A stretch of 64,000 nucleotides of DNA from Spongospora subterranea f. sp. subterranea (lineage: Eukaryota > Endomyxa: Phytomyxea > Phytomyxea > Plasmodiophorida): positions 1 to 64,000 of the forward strand of contig JAUGWO010000059.1 of the NCBI GenBank assembly GCA_049724395.1. The letters run 5' to 3'. This document shows positions 56,273 through 64,000 of the stretch, piece after piece (the stretch's first letter is position 1; each line of letters starts with the position of its first letter). A model generated the notes under the pieces. That model was given only the letters and a program-made list of their open reading frames with translations, made no database searches and had not been told where the DNA came from. The position numbers and the translations under genes were made by a program.

Positions 56273-57446
56273 TTAATCAATCACAAGTGAACATAAAGGG
56301 TGGCGCCCGACAGACTGTGAAAGAAGCACCAGCAGTCGGGAAGTGGGACACGCATCAGTGATGGGTGTACACATGCGCACGCTCAGTCGTTCATGGCTCT
56401 GAAAATCCCAACGTTCGTCGTGTTCATTAATTCATTTGTTTCGCCGGTAGAGTACAGTAGACACAGTTGTTTGTTAATACTGGATCCTGGGCAAGCCCAA
56501 TTTGGACCATCGGATGTGCAGATCATTCATTTAGTCACGCTGGACAACACGCCCAGCAATGCTAGAATTGGGCGGGTATTAGCTGCAAACGAGAAATTCG
56601 TGCCGCTCGATTGAAGTGCTCAGTCTGACAGCAGGTTATAGCAAATCTTCCAAGCTCCTTGCTGATCCAACGATCTTGAATGAAGCAATGCCCAAGTTTA
56701 CTTGTCTATGACCACGATTAAGACGAAACCAGTAGTGAAATTTCAACGAAAGCGCTACTTGAGGACATCTGCCAATCAATCAGACATGCTCTTTTGCACA
56801 ACAGCTTATCGACCATGGGCTTCATACGCGCTTGCAGACACATTGTTACTGTGAATCCATCACGCCGATTGCGCCTGTTAGGCGCCAACAATTATGATCA
56901 ATATATACGTCTGGTATTTTTATGCAGTTGCAGTTAATAACATGAATCATGCCGAGTTGATTGTGCAAATTGTCCCTTGATGCCAGAATTCACGGAAACT
57001 TGCCATGTTTGAACGCGTTCTGCAGTCAGAATAAGGTTTGAACATTTATCTGCGAATCCCGGACACGTGTTTTCGAAAACAGGTTTCAGCAAGGTCTGGC
57101 AAACGGTTAGACATATTTCGGATGCACTTTTTTCGTCTTTATTGAGTTGAGCAAAAGGCCGCGCTTTCTCGACAGGTTTTTGAGTTGAGTAGTTTGGTAC
57201 GACCTCCTGGTTTCACCACTTAAGTTTCGCGTATCCACCTTTGTTTCAGGCATAGATCTATCGATTTACCAAGTATGGTTCATTTACCTGATGCCGACCC
57301 ACCGCCAATCGAGGCATTTGGAGTCTCAACAGACTTTTTTGCACAGCCCGGCTCTTCAGCTGGCTTATTCAATAGACAAAGCCTCGGCGGCGTTGGCTGA
57401 TGAGGGACGCCGTCAAGATTTTGTTGCTGGGATGACATCCTGATTC
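56273..57446. other. Intergenic; one small uncertain ORF
   Basis: An ATG-started 73-codon reading at 56393-56614 (MALKIPTFVVFINSFVSPVE) has a hydrophobic start that could be a signal peptide, but there is no other support. The rest shows no gene. Confidence 0.3.
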
Positions 57447-58051
57447 GTCCATGGGAAGCCGTCAGAGGACAGACCATGAAGTGTTGGGACGGCATAGGCC
57501 TATACTCCTGAAACCTGGTCCCAGGCTGTAGTGGAAACAACCTAACAAAGCAGCCAGCCTCACCAATTGCGGTATTGTGAATCGGAATTGTGCAGCGAAA
57601 ATTCGTCAGGCATGCTGACGTCGAACTGGTTGCCACGGCTGACTATTTCGGATAGTTGAGTTTCAGAAGAGATTAGAAAAGAATGATCGCCCCAAGGCTG
57701 GCCGACGAACAAGCAATCTGGCTGATTATGTTGATCTACCAACATACTGAGAATTCCCCGAGAAAGTTTCCGAGAATAATGGCGTTTTTTATCAACAACG
57801 ATCTTTTCAGATTGAGAATCACATCCCCAACAGTCAACCGTGGCAACCAGTTCGACGTCAGCATGCCTGAGGAATTTTCGCTGCACAAATTCCGATTCAC
57901 AATACCGCAATTGGTGAGGCTGGCTGCTTTGTTTAATATTCCAGAGGTTGTTTCCCCTCCAGCCTGGGACCAGGTTTCAGGAATAGAGGCCTATTGAGGC
58001 CTATGCCGTCCCAACACTTCATGATCTGTCCTCTGCCGGCTTCCCATGGAC
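57447..58051. mobile_element. PIF/Harbinger-like transposase fragment in an inverted duplication
   Basis: The left arm (57447-57643) and right arm (57833-58051) are about 90-95% identical reverse complements with a few indels, around a 190-bp spacer. The plus reading in the right arm is NQFDVSMPEEFSLHKFRFTI then PQLVRLAALFNIPEVVSPPA and GIEA. This resembles the N-terminal region of PIF/Harbinger DDE transposases (FR....L..L...L.LP......GIEAL..LL.R). The left arm encodes the same on the minus strand. Neither copy has the DDE core. It is a dead DNA-transposon fragment turned into a large palindrome. Confidence 0.55.
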
Positions 58052-59330
58052 AATCAAGCTCGCGTTGCTGGTGTGTCCTTGAAGTTGAGTCAAGTTGACA
58101 CAGAAACTTGGACACGTCTGAGCCCATCAACCAAAACAGTTCTCCAGCCTCATCATCGTTAGGGGTCCCGCTTTCCTACGACAATCAATGTGCTGCTTGC
58201 GATACAATTCGTCGCTGTCAATGCGGCGTGCATCCAAACTAGTTGCATGGCGTTGCCATTATACTGTATTCCAAATTCTGCACTGTCAAGCGCAGGGCGC
58301 TCAACAGAACCGGCACATTCAGAGTCTCAAGGAGAAAACTCCTGGTATTTCTGCTGAATTTTCTTTCTGTCCTAGCGTGATACCGAGTTGTCTGGGGTAA
58401 TAACAACATCAGCGCGTCTCTCAGATGCAGTGGAGTCAATCTGGCCAGTGATGGCACTGTTTTGAGGTCAGCGCAAGACAGTTGAAAAGACTAAACGATT
58501 GGCAATTATTGTGAAAACTGTCGATATTCCCTATTGGAAGCGCCGGGTCGCCGCATGTGCGCGAACTGGTGAGATGAACTGAATCGTGGTACCGTCGATT
58601 AAATCTTATTTCCGGTGGCACCGCTTTGCTATTATCAAGACAGTCGTTCGCCCCTTACTATTTCGTGTGGGATCACCTTTAATATCGGAAATGACTTGCG
58701 GTTATCGATGTTCAGTGAGTAAGAGCGCGATACGGCACGAGGCTGAACCTGCTACCAAGCAACATCGCGTTCGTGAGCCATTCGTGATGACGAAAATATT
58801 GAAGGGATCGTTTCCATGCTCATAAGACCATCCATCCACACCGGGTGTACACATCGTGCACGTGTCATTCAATGCCATCGATGGGTCCCATATTTTCCAA
58901 ATTACATTTAATATCTACAGCCGATTCTGCACAATTTCTTTGTTGAAAATCAAGTCTAAGCAGTTCGAGCACCTTAAGAACTTGTGCCAAATCGGCTGTA
59001 GACATCAATGTAGATTCTTTGAATTGCTGTCACCAAGCTGGTTCTTTGAATTCGAATGGCGCTTCGGAATTGCGGCAAGGCCTGATAGTCAAAAATAATG
59101 TGATTAGAACAGCGGTTGTCGATTTTTACGGGAAATTGTCTACAAAATCTTGAGGTTGTATACTGGCACATTGATCATCCACATGATTCAAGAGTCGATG
59201 AATCTTGCAGCGCTGCAGTCTCCCAGCGTGGTTCGCATGCAAAACACTCTGACGGTTTCTTCATCTGGAAAACAGATGCCGATGCATTGAGTGTCTCGGG
59301 CACGAGATACAATTTGGCCAACGCAGTCTG
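58052..59330. other. Intergenic, no gene recognised
   Basis: Short readings on both strands (for example HVSFNAIDGSHIFQITFN near 58857) show no motif I can name. It may be decayed transposon DNA next to the Harbinger palindrome. Confidence 0.25.
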
Positions 59331-60030
59331 TGTGAGTTACCTATTCCTTCGCGTCAAGATAACACAGGCAAAATGCTCATGATAGATTTGGTTGACGATT
59401 TCTAACCAACACGGGTGCGTATCTGCTGCAGCCGCTTGCCTGAGTTTAGGTAGCGTCGGCTGCAGCAAGATTTCTTCCATGACTTCGGCGCAACTACGTC
59501 GCCCCAATATGTGGCGCAACCGAATCAGCAAAACTCACTGGACCGGAAATGCAATGTCTACGTTTTGCTCAAACTGTCCAGTTTGATTTACCCACAAAAT
59601 TCTGAGTTGATTAAAGTTTCTGACATGACTTGAGAAACTGACAATGTCGGAGACATCAAGCATCCCTGCAAAGACATTCGGAGTGTCCCGACCTTGGCAC
59701 TCTTTCGATGACTGTCGATGCAACTGAAACGTTTATTTTTGTTTGGATGGTCAGGAATTTATTACTTTTCCGTCATGTGTAAGATTTGCGATGCTTAATC
59801 ATTGCCGGGCCAGCCATCAACGCAAAATGTAATTCCAATGAAGTACATCTGGAGCGTAGCCTTTATGCCGAAAACAAATCGCTGTCAACCGAAATCGTTT
59901 TGAAAAGTTTGGTTCCAATTGCAAATTGCCCAGATAGTAGTACAAGGTTCGATCCCTCACAATTGACGACCTTAATCTTGATCTTGTTTAGTACGGCGAT
60001 ACCATACCCCTGCTTACGATCAGTAATTCC
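59331..60030 (-). CDS. Possible unknown minus-strand gene, exons only partly resolved
   Basis: An internal exon is well supported at 59723-59536. It follows a TTTCAG acceptor, reads SDIVSFSSHVRNFNQLRILW and VNQTGQFEQNVDIAFPV, and ends at a GTGAGT donor. Upstream, 60020-59880 reads KIKIKVVNCEGSNLVLLSGQ then FAIGTKLFKTISVDSDLFSA, which may be an earlier exon. Downstream, 59531-59337 is open (RHILGRRSCAEVMEEILLQP). Start, end and family are unknown. It would overlap the 5' side of the cyclase gene head to head. Confidence 0.3.
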
Positions 60031-60044
60031 TTGTTGGTATTACT

Positions 60045-63000
60045 ATGCCAACAAGGATCAGCGCTCCTGCAGGTGTGCTGGTCAATGACCAATCATCAGG
60101 TTCGACGGTTCTACCCAACCTATCGCAGCGTTCATCGTCAAATGTCACCACCGCGCAATCTCCTTTGATGAGGAGAATTTCGACGATGTTTGTCCATCCG
60201 AGTTTACTTTATGGAAAACGGGTGAGCAAATACAAATATGTCTCTTCTCTTTTAATTATGAAAACAGATGTCAACAACGGAAAATTCCTTAAACGAAGGT
60301 GATATTGACTCCACCAACACTGAACTGAGCGTCTGGCGGAAGATTGAGCGCTCTCCGTTGATGCACACCATCTTGATGCTGGCCGATATCTTCGTCCTAT
60401 TCGGTGATGACATCCGGCTGGGATTCCTATCAAAGTATAATCAGAGAATCATCTTGTTAATTCGTTAATGACGGTTTCATATGTGTTGATGGATCAACAT
60501 ATCAATGTTTTATTATGTTGCTTCAAATCACGATACCTACTGCGATAAGTGTGTTTTTTGTTCATATGTGTCATGCAACAACGTGTCAATCGCATTATGT
60601 TGCTATACTAACTGCGATAGAGCACCCGCACGAATGTGTTTCATATGTGTGATGGACCAACGTGGCAGTCTTATGATGTTGCTTTGAAACACGATACCTA
60701 CTGCGATAGATCACCGTACACTATCGACACCACAGTAATATAGCTTCTCCCTTTATTTTATACTCCAATACCTCAGTTCTTACCACTTTCGTAATTTTAG
60801 TGGTATTCAAAGTTGATATTTCTCTGCTGTTTTGATGGTCGTCAGGAAGGAATCTGGTTATTTTCACTGAAATCGTCGGTTTTCAAGCCGACTCTGCTTT
60901 ATGCGTGCACCTTGAGCTACCGCGAGACCACGTGCCGTTTTGACGAAAATATGCATGGAAAGCGGTTGCGATTTTCAATAGCATAATAAGCGTCATAGTA
61001 AAGTTCTGTTCATTTTATAATTTTGATGAAAGGATTTTTATTGAACGGAGCACTCATTATTTGTGTGATAACAAACCGAAAAAATTGACGCTCTATCTCT
61101 CCGTGTTTCTCCTCATAGTGATGTCGACACTGCTTTTCAGTGGATAATGATCGCCATGGCCATGTGCGTCGTATTCGATATTGTTATTGGGTCGCTAGCA
61201 GACACTGGCTTCATTTTCTCGTTCTATTTCTGGATTGATACCTTATCGGCCCTTTCGATTGTGCTTTCTCTAATACCTGTTTTGCGCGACAACGTAAGTT
61301 ATTGGTGAGGCGATCGCCATTGCATTACGTTTTGTCTGTCTCGAAAATATTGTTGCATAAATTTGAGAGAGACCACATTCTCTTTAATTAACTCATATCT
61401 GAGTTAGCAACAATCGAGGGATCTTATTCGAGCTGCAAGGGCTGCCAAGATGGGTGGCAGATCAGCGTTAGTCATTCTGAAGTTAAGGTCGACACAGGGT
61501 GAAAAAGTTCATAACTCTGAGATATCTTGCCATTTATTTTTTTGCATATAGCTCGGTTGCCCAATCAGCCATGGTATCGCATGCTCAAAAGGATTTTTTC
61601 CTCGGCTTCTATAGTTCGCAACCATAATGTGAGTTCTTGAATTGGTGCTGTGTTCCAAGTTGACAGTGCACTGGCAATATCAGGGATCCCGGTTGGTAAC
61701 CGACTTGAACGTACTCATTTGCAAAAGAGCAACAGTTGCTGTGTTGATTATCGTGGCTGCCCTACCGCTTTTGTACTCTATTGGTTCAGGCAACGATAAA
61801 TACTTGAATCACGAGTTGCTCAATTCTGAGGTGATACAAACATTATGGATGTGTATCCTCACTAACTGTGGGTACATATTTCTGTATAGCTGGATATCCT
61901 CGAACAAATGGTGGTTAGGAATTCAGATCCATCAACGCTTAACGCGGTAAATCACGCCAATGATCGTTTCTAGAATCAAAACCGGTAACACAGAATATGG
62001 ATTGCAGGCAATTCGACGCTATTTTGACGCTTACATTGACGTGACCGATTGGATTCCGCTGTCGTTACAGCTGTATGGGAAAGTGGTGGAACTTCCGTTA
62101 ACTTTCTCGCGTAAGCGCTATCTGAATTAGCACTGCAAGTTTTTGGACAATGCAGTGCCGTTTAAGCATTTACACTCGGTAACTGCGTCAAGCAATGACT
62201 AATCGTGGTTGTTGCGATCAGAGGTTGCAGTGGACATCTCCAAATTACGTCCAGCAGAGATCGTCTCTCAGGTCTCGACAAGTGGATTGTCCGTTGCAAT
62301 TTTCAACGGCAAGGCCCAACAGCAAGTAATTGAAATATTTTGCCGTTTTTTCGCCTTTAACTTCATCTCTTATGGTGTGAATTGCGATGTTGTGATTTGC
62401 CCACTGGAAGAAAACCATTGAATGTGATGATATACGTGGTTTACAATTGGTTATAGCTCGGTTACCGTGTATCCATTGGGTTGACGGTCTTCATTATTGG
62501 CGTGTTAATGTGGATATGCATCGCTTTTTCAAAGGACGTCAATCAGCTGGTGGTCGAACCTGTGGAAAATCTGGTTTGATAATTGCAGTTTGCTACATAA
62601 TAACGCACATTGAAGCTTTTTAGGTTGCGCGAGTTAGAAAAATTGCTGACGATCCACTCAATTCAAACAACTTCAAAGATCTCACAATAAAAGGTGTTCC
62701 GCAGTCACCTCGCAATTTGATTACATCGCCATCTAGCCACCAAGTCTCTCCGAGTGAAGCTGGCGCTCCGGGGACCAAAGGGCTATCCAAACTTTTTCAT
62801 AAGCAACATAAGAAGAAGGACTCAAAAACTCACTTGGAAATCAGGTAGTCAGAAGTTGCAGTGGTTTTCAGGATATCGGATCTCACATTTTGTCAAGGGT
62901 GCTGGAGCAAGCTGTGTCAAAAATTGTTGAGCTGCTGGCATTGGGGTTCGGTGAAGCAGGTCGGGAGGTTATTCGCAAGAGCCTAAAAATTGGAGGTCAA

Positions 63001-64000
63001 AGCGTTGATGCTGTTTCGTTGGGGCAAAAGGTTCATGCAATTTTCGGATTCTGTGATATTCGGAATTTCACCGTAAGTGACAAAAAAAACGATCGCTGTC
63101 GAAGTGACAAACAAATCTGAGTTGTTTTCTATAGGATATCTGCGAGTGTTTACAACAGGATGTAATGAAGTTTACCAACCAGATTGCACGCATTGTTCAC
63201 GGAGACGTTCAATTCTATGGCGGGCATTGCAACAAAAAGTCAGCTTTTCCTTTGTGGTGCTTCTTCGAGCATTAGGGGCGTTGCTGACTAGTGTTGCTTC
63301 TTAGCATAGGCGATGCATTTTTGCTTGTCTGGAGGCTACCGGACCTTGGATCTAAAGACAATGTGAATCAATCCTTTTGGAACAGCTATTCTTGAAATCT
63401 GATTATGTCTACAGGGACCACAACTGGAATTTAATCTGAAATCTCTAAATATGCTTGGCTGGGAACAGCTAGCGGATAATGCGCTAATATCTTTCATCAA
63501 AATCATCGCGGATATTAACAGGTTTCTACTCACCGGTTTTTAAGAAAGGCAACTTGACAGCGTGTTCTGAATAATGTTATGCATCAGAAGCGCCGAATTA
63601 ATCGCGTATAGAAATCACCCCGCCATAAAGGAAAGGTTTGGCAATGATTTTCAAGTTAGCATGGGGTTCGGTCTTCATGTGGGTTGGGCTATTGAAGGTA
63701 AACCAATCTTCTAGCATCGCATCAACCTTGCAAAATTTTTATTCAGCTTGGCTTAATGCATTTTCAACAAATGTCCATTAGGTGCAATTGGAAGCCGGTT
63801 CAAAATCGACGCATCATATTTGTCCCCAAATGTGAACTTGACCGCACGTCTGGAAAGCGCCACTAAACAGTTCGGGGTACCGATACTACTCTCCGAGCCC
63901 TTTGTGCAGCTTCTTAGTCAAACAGCTCAACTCAAAATCAGGAAGATAGACAATGTAATTTTCAAAGGTACAAGCGTAATTGAACCGAATTGTAATCACT
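60045..64000 (+). CDS. Class III adenylate/guanylate cyclase with channel-like membrane half (3' end cut by window)
   Basis: Multi-exon and running off the window. First exons are 60045-60221 (ATG) and 60268-60434 (SPLMHTILMLADIFVLFGDD, then IRLGF). A helical exon at 61141-61293 (VVFDIVIGSLADTGFIFSFY) and an S4-like basic one near 61408 (RDLIRAARAAKMGGRSALVI) resemble a voltage-sensor-type ion-transport domain. Later parts are SRLVTDLNVLICKRATVAVL (~61690), AIRRYFDAYIDVTDWIPLSL (~62010) and VSIGLTVFIIGVLMWICIAF (~62460), then KDVNQLVVEPVENL. The cyclase domain starts near 62890: IVELLALGFGEAG, AIFGFCDIRNFT (metal Asp), IVHGDVQFYGGHCNK, GDAFLLVWRLPDLG (metal Asp), FQVSMGFGLHVGWAIEG, and SYLSPNVNLTARLESATKQF (Asn/Arg). 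A single catalytic domain implies dimerisation. It should make cAMP or cGMP at a membrane. Purine specificity is not clear. Several exon borders are approximate. Confidence 0.85.
60479..60713. repeat. Three diverged tandem repeats of about 80 bp in a cyclase intron
   Basis: Units start at 60479, 60563 and 60642, each with CATATGTGT, and share TTATGTTGCT and CTACTGCGATAG words further in. They are about 70-75% alike. They lie between the second exon and the first clear membrane exon of the cyclase gene. Confidence 0.6.

Noticed and set aside
59940-59960. GGTTCGATCCC, resembling a tRNA T-loop
   Set aside because: The flanking bases do not form a T-stem, and no acceptor, D or anticodon arms fit around it. 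No tRNA was found elsewhere by eye.

Overview
The window is nuclear DNA of a eukaryotic microbe. Genes are split by GT-AG introns, many only about 40-60 nt long. Recognisable host genes are a DCAF13/Sof1 U3-snoRNP WD40 protein, an Arf/Arl GTPase, a PTC7-type PP2C phosphatase, a DH-PH RhoGEF, a microsomal-type P450 and a class III cyclase with a channel-like membrane half. That last architecture, with the mix of mobile elements, fits a protist such as a stramenopile or rhizarian better than a plant, an animal or a higher fungus. I cannot name the lineage from sequence alone.

Layout. 1-30 kb is mostly a graveyard of mobile elements: a hAT transposase remnant; a complete-looking multi-intron MULE transposase gene divergent from a small unknown gene; a pogo-like element with two frameshifts; a Crypton-like recombinase fragment cut off by a broken Ty3/gypsy chromovirus; a LINE 5' fragment; a 62-bp minisatellite; a Stowaway-type mariner element with intact TIRs and TA duplications; a long inverted repeat; a 39-bp minisatellite; a short hairpin element; and a broken integrase-core element. 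Host genes here are an orphan seven-helix membrane protein (15.2-16.1 kb) and a cytochrome P450 (26.6-28.4 kb).

30-64 kb is richer in host genes: a 15-exon orphan gene with coiled coils, a beta-rich domain and an EF-hand (30.4-36.3 kb); DCAF13 (37.3-39.7 kb); a C2H2 zinc-finger protein (40.7-41.5 kb); two head-to-tail membrane receptors with Cache-like sensor domains on the minus strand (41.7-46.2 kb); a RhoGEF with three PH domains (48.8-51.8 kb); Arl (52.9-53.6 kb); PTC7 (54.1-56.3 kb, minus); a possible unknown minus-strand gene (59.3-60.0 kb); and the channel-cyclase, which runs off the right edge. Ty3-type reverse-transcriptase scraps and an inverted Harbinger fragment lie between them.

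Receptors, Rho activator, small GTPase, phosphatase and cyclase sit close together, but nothing in the sequence shows they form one pathway. Exon joins were worked out by hand from splice consensus and reading-frame phase and have not been checked against transcripts.
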